In this document: piece after piece, positions 26,901 to 38,900 of the stretch
Position numbering within the stretch: the first letter of the stretch is position 1
Layout of the letters: each line of letters starts with the position of its first letter
Notes under the pieces: model-generated
Database searches by the model: none
Seen by the model: the letters and a program-made list of their open reading frames with translations, nothing else
Told to the model about the DNA's origin: nothing
Made by a program: the position numbers and the translations under genes
NCBI GenBank assembly: GCA_013397795.1
Contig: VZTJ01001438.1
Location: 136,435-200,434 of the forward strand
Reading direction: 5' to 3'
Source of the DNA: Orthonyx spaldingii
Taxonomy: Eukaryota > Chordata > Aves > Passeriformes > Orthonychidae
DNA length: 64,000 nt

Positions 26901-29900
26901 GATAATTCCTCCCATGTGTTGCATTATTAAATTTGTAATCTTCATTTCTAATGCTTTTCAAAAGTGAATATTAACAGAATCTAAAATGCAGCTCATAAAT
27001 TTATGAGCTACATTTTTTTCCCCAAACTCTTCAAGTTCTGTGATTTGTCTTAAAAGGTGAACTTCAGCAAGGTTAGGGTTTTTTTTCATCTTTTGCTTAA
27101 CTTAATAAATGAAAATCCCTTACTTGCTACCTACCTCTGGACAAGCTTAAAGGCTCCAAAGATACTGCATTTTAAACAGCAGTAATGGTTATCTATTTCC
27201 ATTCTTGCTGAGTGGAGAGTTCTGAGTTCAGGCTTATTCCCTAGTGATAAAAGACACTGGAGAGAAAAAAAAATGACACGTTTTCCTATGTCATTTGCTA
27301 GCGAGGAGGCTGTTGTGATGCTCTTTTTTGTTGCCAAGGAAACAGAGCCCTGAACTCCTGTCTCTGCAGGCAGGAGGAGGAGGAAAGGATGTTATTTCAC
27401 TCCTGAGCTCGATTTGTAATTGTAACTTGTGATCAGAGACTGTGAATGGGTTGGGACTGAGGGTCTCGCTTTCAAGTTCACTTTCAGAGTTGTGTGTCCT
27501 CCCTCCTTCTGTTTGCTCCCGTGTTGAAACGAGTGTGAAGGGTGGAGCCTGGCAGGGTGGGTGGCTGGCACAGGTCGCTGGCACAGTTCTGTGCAGCGGA
27601 GTGAAACAGAGCCCTCGGAGCACAGGCGGTGATGGAAGGGGTTGTACTTCTCTGACCTCGCCAGTAACATCCTGAGAAATCCCAAGGCTTCCTTATGTCG
27701 GCCCAGCTGTTAAATCTGAGAAGAGAAACATGAAAGTTACCTGCAGGTATCAGAAGGCAGGAAGTGACGGTGATGCAGGTGCTTCGTAAGCACGGTGTCC
27801 TCTCCTGACCTTGCTTCATTACTGCTGGGGAGTCGTTGCCTGCACATTTTATGAAGAGATTCCCGTCAAACTTTTTTTTTTTTTTTTACATTAAAACTAT
27901 TTTTTCACTCACACACTGCCCTTTAATGCGGGTTTGATCTCTCTGAACTGTCGGTGTTGCCTGCAAGGCTGATGCTGGCTGTATCACAATTGCTTCTTCA
28001 TCTGTTCTCTTTTCTGCTCTTGTAGTAGAGAGAGATTAGCAGGGTACTCTGAAGCATTTTGTTCATCCTTGCTCCTTCTACAAAATGTATTCAGAAATAT
28101 TTGGCACAAATCATGGGCTTTTGGTGAACTTTCTGCCATGTACATGTCCTGGGGTAGCCATGCTGCAAACAGGCATCGCTTCTCAGGATGCTGTACTGGT
28201 GTGTGGCTGTTGTGCACTGTGAGTGATTGATGCAAATTCTGTTCAATACAATATTGAACACTCCAGTGTGCCTCTTCTTCACAAAGGACTGATTCTTACT
28301 GCATCTAGTTGTTGGTAATTGAGAAAGCTAGATTTTGGTATTGTTCCTAGAGTGTATTAATCTCCTGTATTAATTAGTCTGTATTAATCTGATGACTTTT
28401 CACTTCAATCCTCAGTAATCTGCAGCCAGGCATGATATTTTGGTTGATTTCCCACATTCTGCAGTATCTTTCAGCAGAGATGAACACGTTATGTTTATTT
28501 TCCAGCTCTGGCCAAAGGGCTTTTTCTCCTCTATTGGAAGCTCAATACTCTGCATAGAGAAACGGCGAATTGAATTTCCCAAAGGACTTCAAATAATCTG
28601 GGATGTTTTTCTATCTGAGTGCTGCTTTTGTGCATGCAGAAAGCAGATGTAGGAGGCAGTTATGTGTCTGCCATGTTCGTCTGTGGGAGAGTGTGTCACT
28701 CGGATGAGAGTTTGCATGTGTCTCTTCAGGGTTTGGGCTGTGAAAATTTTGCTTGAATGTTTTTTCTTAGGTGTCTGCTAGTTAAATTTCAGCGCCTCTG
28801 TTTTTGGTGTTGGATGGTGTTTTCCATGTGTAACGGCCTGACTTGTCCCCAGTTGAAGATATTTATGCTGTGTGATTGGCAGGGCTGTTTGCAGTGATAC
28901 AAACTCTGATTTCTTAGTCACTGTGAATGACTTTACGTTGTAAGGAGCTGCTGCTCCTGTCCTGCTTCTGGGCATTGAAGCCTGACCTTCCCTTCCAGCT
29001 GTCGTGAGATATCTGCAGTGAAATTACCACAATCATGAAGGTCAGGATGCTCCCCTTTCACACTACCCAAGCAGAACCTGGCACTCGATCCAGATCCTTG
29101 ATCCTGGAACGGGATCTGTGTGAGAGAAGCAGTATGAGTGCAGTGGACCCGTTTGCAGGCTTTTGGGAAATGCAGCCACTCTCCGAGCTCTCCCTGCAGC
29201 ACCACGGGTGTGCTGTAAACAGGGGGGTTTGTACAGTTCTTGGTTCCATTTGGGAAGAAAAGGGTTTCCTTTAGTGCACCTGTGGTGGGCTGTGGTGCTT
29301 GCCTGGAAAAATAGGTGCTCCATGGCCATGGACCTGTCATGGGACGTCTCCATATGAGTGAAAGCAATATGCAGAATTAGAGGGAAGAACATGCTGGCTT
29401 GCTTCCTCTAACATTAGCTACAGGTATTCCATGGAAGCACCTTTGGTGAAGCCTGACACAGGTACTTGTATCATCTGGTGAGATTGTCTGGAATTAGGAA
29501 CTCAATGCCTGAAATTGTTTAACTTCTCTGGAAGCCAGACCATCGGCACCCCCTCTCTGCTTCCACAGTGGATCAAATAATTGCTTCCAAATGGACACAC
29601 GTTATTAAGCAGTGTGTATAATTAAAGTCAACTCCTTGTGAATGTGATCATTCATTTCCTTAAGGAAAATATGATGAAGTAATTATAACCCAAGCTAAAC
29701 ACAAATCAAATGCTATTCTAAATGCAATTCTACACCAGGATTCTACTTTATGAATGACTCCAGGGTTCTGTGGCTTCGTGCCTGTTAAGGAAATGGGGCT
29801 GTGTTTTTAATTGTATTTATAACGAGTGAACAAAAGGTTGCATGACTCATTCACTGTGCCAAGACTGTTGCTCTCTGTGCTCACACACACGTGGTCTCGA

Positions 29901-32900
29901 CAAAGCCACTCGCTCCTAAAAGAGCGTCAATAGGACAGAAGGGAAGACATCTCATTAATAAATCTGGCCTTGTCAACTCCTGCCCTCTGAATTTAGTCTG
30001 TGCCAAAACTAAACTTTACTTGCTGTGTAGTGGCTGTGAATTCGAGGGAGGCAAATATTTCTTCAGTGCTTGAGCTGCTGTCCTGACCCTCTTCCCATCA
30101 TTACTATGTAGCAGATACTTTCTATTTCAGCCAAATTTGGGAGAGAAGTCCAAGATGTGCAGACTCTAAAAATGCTGGAGAAGATGGCTCTGGGTAGAGA
30201 GAGACACGCACAAACTAGTACCCCCAGGAGAAAAGCCTGATACATAATCTGAGTTTAAAATTAACCTTGTGGGTGAAAGCAGACCACTGGATCTGAGCAT
30301 CCAGTGGGATGGAAAGGTGTGTCAGCACCTCTGGGAGGTGTTGGTGGCTTCAGGAGACTCATGACCTGAGTCCTCCTCTGCAGCAGGAAAACACAGCTTG
30401 CAAACAGGCTGCTGAAGTTATTTTGCCCACTGCCTGCCTCTCAGAAGTTACCAAGTGAAGAGCAGGATGCTGGGCTGTTCCAGGAGGGACAGTCAGCGAG
30501 CAGGCAGGTCCAGCAGGCTCAGGAAGGGCACAACAACCTCATGCAAAGTTTCCTTCTTTAGTGAAGTGTAAGGCAGGGCAGCTCTTTCATCTCACACTGT
30601 CCTTCTCTACAATGGCTCTGTCTAGTAGCTTTATTTTTGTGAATTCACCTCGTTTTTGCAATCCTTTTCTAAATCAAGAGGTTTTCTGCAGCTCAGGCTC
30701 ATTCATATTTCAGAACCTGGACTTAAGCAACATCCTCAGTTATTAATAGTGTGAGATGGATGGCAGAATTAGGACATCAGAGTGCTCTGGTTTAACTCAC
30801 TGGTAATTAAGGAGAGAGCCTCACCTGGCCTTCACAACTTACCTTGGTTAGCTGGAGAACTTCCAGCCATGGGGACACAAATTGTCTCAACCTCTGATTC
30901 TCCTTGTGAATTAACAAGAAGAAAGCCCTGGGATGTCACTGGCACACAAATCAGCCACGCACCTTTCTACTTTCATGTCTTCCTGATACCTGTATCTTGA
31001 TAGCTGGCAAAGTTCTAAGGGTTTGGAACTGGGAGCATGTAGAGCACCTCTGGCTGTTGATTCTATGTTTAACACTCCCCTCAGCTTTCTAGGAAATAAA
31101 TATTACAGTGTAGTAGTTTAAATAAATCAGTTAAATTAATTGCCTGTGCCAAATGTACATGTTCTCTGAGCCCATCAGCTAAATTTTCCTTGACTTGGTA
31201 CCTACTTGGACTGCAAAGCCCCAGGACTTTCCAGGTGGGCTGATATCAGAGGAGAGTTTAACTCTTGATAAGTTTAACTCTTAAAATCCAAAATCCAAGA
31301 AATGGAAAGATTGAATCCCCTAATTGCCACGCAGCGAGAATGTGTGTGTGTATATCTGTGGCTTATTGCATTATAAATATCATAGTAAGATGATATTTTT
31401 AAGTCATCACCCCTTGCCCAAGCACAGAAGCAGCAGATGAAGCAAGGCCTGGCATGTGGGAAGTGTCTGTCCCAGACATGTGGCCATTCCAGGGACAACA
31501 TCAGCAGTTCCGTGCTTGTCTTCCCCTGGAGACCTGGGCTACAGACAGGGCACTGTTCAGGTTTCATTGCTAGGCTGCTGCAGAAATATTACAGCAGTGG
31601 GTTTTCTGGATGGATATGGACATTTCAGTTAATCAGACTCTACTGCAAAGCCTGGCAGATTGGGGGAAGAGAAGGGGGCAGTGTGTTCCATTTTCTTATA
31701 AAAATAAAAATGCAAAAGCAGCCATCAGATGAAGCTATTTGGATCCTGCTGCTGCAAAAAAATAGAGACATGGAAAGAATTCTGAAGAGCTGGATCTAAC
31801 TGCAAAGTAGTTCCCATGAAATACTCTGAAAGAACCAAACATTTTTGTTAGTGGTATGGTACTACAGCTTTTTTATAGTGAAAAGCTAAACAATTTTTTA
31901 TGGTAGTCAAAAACTCCATTTGAAAGTCATTGACAGTGGAACATATGTGTTTACCTTTTGGCTGTTGGCTTTCTCTCTTTTGACAATGAAGGAAGAAATC
32001 TCCAAGTGATTTTCCTGGCTACATGTTTTTTGCAGAACTTTTTCTTTAGACACTTTAAAATGAAAATTTTGGCCATTAAATTTTTTTATATAGATGAATT
32101 ATCAAAAAGGTCAAAATTAAAAATAGCATCATGGGAACTATTTGGTTTTAACCTCAAAAGGAGGAGAAAAAATATGTTTAAAATATGAAAATGGAGCTCA
32201 TGAAGTAAGGAAGAAAAATTGATGCTCTACCCGTGCCCCAGCCAAGCTACAAGAGATGATAACATCTACTGGGGTGGAGACCTGATTAAATACAGGCACA
32301 GCTGGATTTAAACCAAACTGCAGCTCAGGCCAGCGTGGAGGAGAAAATGCTGCCTGAAGTGTCTGAGGAGTTGGGGTTGGGCTGGGTTGTGGGGGATTGA
32401 GGGAAGGCAGCCTCAGAGGCTGTTCATGAAAATAACCCTGTGAATGATTTTTGGTCCTCTTCTAATGGTGAGGGGGAAGAACAAAAAAATTCTGGGTTCA
32501 GGGGAGTTGATTTGGCATCCACACATCTGGGCACGGATGTCAGCACTGCCTGTCGGTGTGGGTGAGGACAGGACAGCCTGAACTCCAGGATGAGAGAAAG
32601 ACTTTTTGTGCTAAAATACCCTTGTGGGCCAGGAGCAATGGGATGTATTGGGACTGTGCTATGGTGGGAATTTGGAGGTGTCTCATTGGCATCTCCAGAA
32701 GCTGCCCGTGCAGGCAGGGTGTCCTGGCTCTGCTCTGCATTCAGCTGGAGTTAGTAGCTGTAACAGCAATGCAAATAGTTACTAATTTTACTGTTTTCTG
32801 GCTCTCACAAGAAGAGTTGGTTGAACTTTCCTAACCCTGTGAATGTACCTAACCTCCACAGATTAAGAATTAACACTTTGAAATATTTTTTTTTCCATCC

Positions 32901-35900
32901 CATAGGAGATTCTGTGCTTAATTTGGAAAGAAAGGGTGTGATTTTGTTGGTGTCTGAAACTAGGACAAGGGGAATGAAGCAAACAGCCTGATTAGTGCCC
33001 CTGCTTATCCCCAGCCATTTTGTGTCATTCTGGTGGATTACTCAGGCTGTGATGATAGCCTGGCATGTTCTGGAGCACAGTACAAACTGCCTCTCGTTAG
33101 GTGCTCATAATTCACACTCCATTAGGATGTTGATGTAGGGAATGCTTGGCAGGATGTCAGAGCTTGCCAGGCATGATGAGATTGAGTTCATCTCGTTAAA
33201 CTGCATTCTGAAGTGGCAATCCAGTATTTGTATTTTTTTTCCTCAGCAGAAGCAGCCCCTTAGGAGAGCATCAGGGCTTGCTCTGAACAGAGATACCCCT
33301 GTAAAGGGGCCAGTCCTGCCCACCCCAACTGCTGACAGCTCAGCGTGTGCCAGGCTTTCATAGGTGTTGGGTATTCATGCAAGACTATGGGAAGACTTTT
33401 CTTTTTCTCCTTTGAAGCCAAACAATGGAATTTTTATTCATCTCAGAACTGATTCATGGCACACAAATCTTAGTACGTGTCACAGGGAGTCAGCATCTGA
33501 CTAAACAGAAAAAAATTTTTTTTTTTTTTTTTAAATGCTTTAGGAACAGCAGTGCAGTGACAAAGTTTGAAGTGGAGAAGTTCATGTGCTGACTCTTTTC
33601 TCAGAGTACCTGAAGATAGGAAGTGAAATGGTCAGTGCTTAGCAGTCTGATGGGGTGCTGAGCTGAGATTCCCAGTGCTGCTTTTTGCCCACAGACATGC
33701 CAAAGACCAGTTTTTGGGCTTGAGGACTTTCCTCACCTCAGCAGGTGATGCCATCCAGATGGGTGCTTGATGTTTTCTCTTCTTTGTTTTCAGCCCCAAA
33801 CTGACCTGCATCATCTTTTCTCATGGGGAAGAAGGATAGAAACAACTCTTAGGGTCAAAACCGAGGAGTGAAGTTAGTGGCTGTGGAAAATGAAAGGGCT
33901 TGTGAGCCTGTGTTTGAGCCAAGGGTAGAGCAGGCAGACTCAGCAGGAACTGAAAGGAGATAGCTCGGGGCCAATCTCCTCTGCAGGCAGTGGGGTCCTG
34001 TCCTGTCTCTGCTTTCTATGTGATCTAAACATGCTCTGAAGGCTTCATTGACTCTGCCAGATGGGTTTTTCTGTGTTCCCTTGCTGGAGTTGTCAGTTCT
34101 TCATGCTTCAGAAGTGCAGGTTTGTATTTTGGAGCCAAGCAGGCAATTCATGTGCTGAGGAACCCAGGTGTGAATCCAGAGAGCAGAGTCTGCCCAGGTT
34201 GATGCCCTGCAGCACGTTTGGATGGGAATTGTTCCACACTGCTTGATTTGGGTAAGAAAAGCAGTAGGACTGCAACCTCTTCACTCAAGCTCAGACTTAC
34301 TTTCTTGGAAAATACAAAACATTATATTTTCCAGAGCTTTGCAGTGGGAACAAATGAAAGTAAGCATCCAGCTGATTTCCCTTCCTGATTTTTCCCCTGG
34401 CACCTCAAGGTGAAGTTTAGGAAAGGGTAACAGCTACCCAGGCTGTTTTGCCAGGCCCTTGGTGTGTGTTGGGTGGCCTGTGCTGGTGCTGTGTGTCCAT
34501 GTGCTTTGGGTGCCACAGTGTTCTGTGCTTGGAAGCGGTTGGGTAATTTAGGAGCAAAGTTGATTGAGTTGAAATTCAGTCAATGCGTAATCTCAGGGCT
34601 AAATCAATACCAATTAATTCTAACGTACAGGAGGGTCTGTAGCACATGCATCATGCTGATTTCTTTTTGTGATGGTAGTATCCAGCAGACATGGAGGAGA
34701 AAATTGAAAACAAAGTGGAAAAGAGAAAGATGGTACCGAGTACCTGGGTGGAGGAAATGGAAGTGACAAGAGAAGAGACAATGTAGGGATAACAGTGAAA
34801 GGGGCGTGCTCCGTTTCTCAGAAATGCCATCAATAAACATCTATCGTAGAGTAATTTTGTGTAGGAGTAATAATTATATAATCATGACCTTGTGATGAGC
34901 TATTGTGGGGCTCACATAGATTTTGCAAGACTTGCTGGCCTCTGAGCATGGAGAGTCCTGGCAGTAGCAGAGAGGAAGGGCTTTGAAGAGCTGTGTGTTG
35001 GAGTGACCTAGAAGAGGACATGAGAAGTCGTTACTTTTCCCTTGGGCGAGAGAAGGCAACAATGCCACTCTTTATTTTTCCCACCCCCATGATTTCAGGC
35101 AAATCCAGTTCTTGGTAGCAGCTCTGCCATGTAAGTGGCACCATCCTTGAGAAGAGCTGCCTCTGGGTGAGGCTGAAAGCTGAAAATTTAGTTAAGGGAA
35201 CTCTCCAAAAGATGCTCTGCTCTGCACAGGGCACCTGCATGGTCACCTTGCTCCTCTTCATTCATTACTGGGTTGCCTGGAAGGAACTTGTGGTTGGCTG
35301 GTCTGATGTCACTCAAAGATGGAATGAGGGGAAACATAATGAGATCTAATTAATAATGAACAAAATGATGGAATATAATTAATACCAGTCAAGAAGAATG
35401 TAGGGAAAATGGGTCTTGTGAGGAATTTTTTTCTCCAAGTTTTAGAAGACACAGATATCTGGGTAAATGTGATGAGTATGTTAGGGTTTTGTCCTAGAAC
35501 AACATGACCCTAAAAATGTGATAGTGATAAATGGATTAGAAATCTGTTTCACATATCAAAAAGCAGTTGTCAAGGAAAAGCCTCAAAGGCAGGAGGGCTC
35601 TTTTGAAGGCCTGGTGGTGCTCAGTGTTTTCATTTGATTGGGAGCAAGCACTTAATTCACAGGCAATGTGGACATTAGAAAGAGAGTAAATCGTATTGAG
35701 GGTGGGAGAGCTGTATAGAGCTGTCTGGAGTTTTGCTTGCTTTCCCTTCAAATAAAATTAGTTTTCTTACATGTTTTTTAATATAATGTTCTGCATGGTC
35801 ATACCAGCAGGACAGACAAAGGACTGCACAGCCTCCAGACGAGGTGTGATGTGACCAGGAGCTTACTGTGGTCTTGAGAGATGCCAGCAGAAGCAGTGAA

Positions 35901-38900
35901 GATGAGAGTACAAGCTGATTTTTACCTCTCTACGTGTTTATGCACTAAAATGCAGACTTCAGTTCTGCTGTACATGTTCTCAAAAGAGAATTTAAAACGT
36001 GGGGAGGTCATTAAAAAGATTCAAGGCCAAGAGAAAAAAAATGCCAGGGCATGAGAGACATAGAGATCTCAGTCTGTTTAACTTGTCAAAATAAGATTGA
36101 GAGATAAATCATCTGCACTGCAGAAAAGTCTTTATAGTGAGAAGACAAAGCAGCTCTCAGGGTAGAGAAGGACACTAAAAAAACTGATGTGTGAAAGCTG
36201 AAGCCAGGCAAACTTAAGCCACATCTCTAAATGTCAGGTAGTAAAATAAACTGTGCAGGCAAATGGCAGATTCTTCATCTCTCGATATCTTCAAACCCGG
36301 AGTGGATAGTGCTTTAGAAGATGTTCTTTAGCCAAACATAAATTGTTTGGCTGAACAGAGCAAAATCGAAGCGCCTGTCAACACTGAGAACGGGGCAGAG
36401 TGACTGCTGGGCCCTTCTGGTTGTTGGCGTCAGCAAGGTGCTGTGTATCTTCATCCCGGATATTTCACCAAAAAGTAACTTCTTCCCAAGGTCATCCTGA
36501 AGTAAAATCCTCTCTTAGTGATGTGTTGCACTGCAGGCTTGACTGACTGCTTAACCTCTGTTGTTTGCTGCTTAATTGGAAGAAGTTCAGGGAATAAATC
36601 TGGTGACAGTGCAGAAAATGTCGATACTACTCTTACGTGTTCCAGATACCACTGACAAATTGAGACAAATGATTTTGCCAGGCAACATCCACATAGATGC
36701 ATATCAATTACCTTCTGATTGGCAAAGGTGTCGAAGCACAAAGATTTCAGGTGAGGGAGGAGGCACAGCCCCTGTGCCATGCTCCACACTGACCAGAGAA
36801 GGTTAATGGCAGGTGACTGTTGCTTGTGAAATATTTTTGGCTCACGGGTGAGAAGTGCAGTGTTGTCCATATTTGTTTCCTTTCCAGGTGTGCTACCCCT
36901 GGTCTGTCCTCCTCTCCCAGCTGACGGGGGTGGATAGTTTAGGAACCTGTATCTCATTTCTGATGGCATCTCTGGTGCTTGTGGTGATCCCTTGTCCTGT
37001 CTCAGTGATGCCTCTGGCTGCTGTGGTTTGGGAGCTTGCCTTTTTGGCAGAACAAATTACTCCCCTTCTGTTCAAGGGGAACTTTTGGCAAAAAGAGACT
37101 GTAGGGGGAAAGAAGGTTGGAGAAACCTTTCTCCAGAATAATGAGAGATGGTTTGTGAGATGTAGGAGTTGCTGTGCATCTCTGTCTGGAAGAAGAGGAG
37201 GAGCAAAGGATTTTTGTCCTCTATTTCCATTGTCTTGTTTCACAGAGATTGTTGATTGAACTGTTCCAATTTTTTCCTTTCCTTTTCTTTTTTTTCCTTT
37301 GCTAGTCTTTTTTTTTTTTTTTTCAATTTGCAAAAGCAATCATGGCTACTAGAAAACGACCCACCCAGCAGTGGAAAGCTGTGCATGTGGTGCTCTGCAG
37401 CTGAACTTGCCCTGTGCCAGCTAAATCATCTCTGGTACAGTGCCCTGGTGCTCCCACAGTGTTGCCTTTCCTTGCCTTTGGGTCTTTCTGCTTTGTGTCC
37501 CTGGCTTTGAATCAGGAGAACTTTGATAGAAAGCTGCAAGCACCCTGGGTTACTCCAAACCCTTGCTCTGTCCCAAGCCTCTCATTTGTTGCCAGCTGTG
37601 GATGAATAGTCTTCTAATTTTGAGTGTCTCCAGGCACATCTTATTAGATTGGGGAAATAAGGGATTTTTTTAAAACAGATGTTGCATGGCTGGGCAATGG
37701 GGCATTTTTAATTTGTTTCCTACACTGATGTCAGTTGATGCTTTGATTCTGGCTGCCAGCAGAGCTCTTGTGAGGACTCACCTAAAAGGGCAGGAGGATG
37801 AGTGCTCTGAGTGCACATGTGAAGGAGGGATGGGCACTGGTGCGTGTGGATGACTCAAAGATTGTTTGTGGAGGTGAATGCGAGGCAAAGGAAATGGACC
37901 ATCAAGGCTGTGTTGTGCCCTCAGAGGAACCTGCAAACCCCATCAGAGGCTCCAGTGAGCTGCACAAGGCTAAAGAGGGTGCATCAAAGGGAGCTGCTCT
38001 GCACTGGCTGGGAGAATAGGCACGGCCATTTCACAAGGCTTCGCTTTCGTTGATGCCCATATTGTTATTCTTGCCCGAAGGTTTGGGTTTTGAAAGCACA
38101 TGAGAAATATGTTTTACGTTTGTGCAACTTCCTGATTTATACAATGTGCTTCATGCGTTGCTCTAGGCACACAAACAGTACAAACTGTAGTTAATGTTAA
38201 CCCAGAACGTGCAAATTTGATCCCCTTAGCTCACAGGGACATGTGTACACATGCTGCACCATATGTGGGGACAGCAGCTGGTACAGAGCCCTGGGGCCAC
38301 CACGTTTACCCAGTTGGAAACCTCATGATACCATATGAAAAGGTACTTTACAGCTGTATTTATAGGAGAATTTTTGTCTTTGCATTTCAGTGTAGATAAA
38401 ATTGGAGAAGTAGCATAAGAAGCATTTCTGATATCTTACTGAATTTTTTTTCAAAGTCCCTGTTCACACCAAGATCTAAGGAAAAGTATTTTAGGTCAAG
38501 GAGCCTGCTACACAAATAACCATGTATTTTAGGCAGGTTCTTACAGATACCCTCATGTTTCCAAAGTGGTTCAGAAAGTGATTCAGAAGTTCCACCTGAA
38601 TATGAGGAAGAAGTTCTTTACTGTGTGGGTGCACTGGAACAGGTTGCTCAGAAGGTTGTGGAGTCTCCCTGACTGGAGATATTCAAGAACCATCTGGATG
38701 CAATCCTGTGCAGTATGCTCTAGGATGACCCTGTTTCAATAGGGAGGATGGATCAGATGACCCACTGTGGTTCCTTCCAGCCTTACCCATCCTGTGATTC
38801 TTTGAAAGATTTGTTTTCTTTAATATGTGGCAATCCTGAGTTCTCCAGCCTCGGTAGCTGGGTCATTTCTCCTCTGGAGGTGGTACTCAAAAAAGCTGGA

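Noticed and set aside
37262..37400. Cryptic exon after a strong polypyrimidine tract
   Set aside because: The RIMS4 protein is complete without it, and nothing recognisable follows the next AG.
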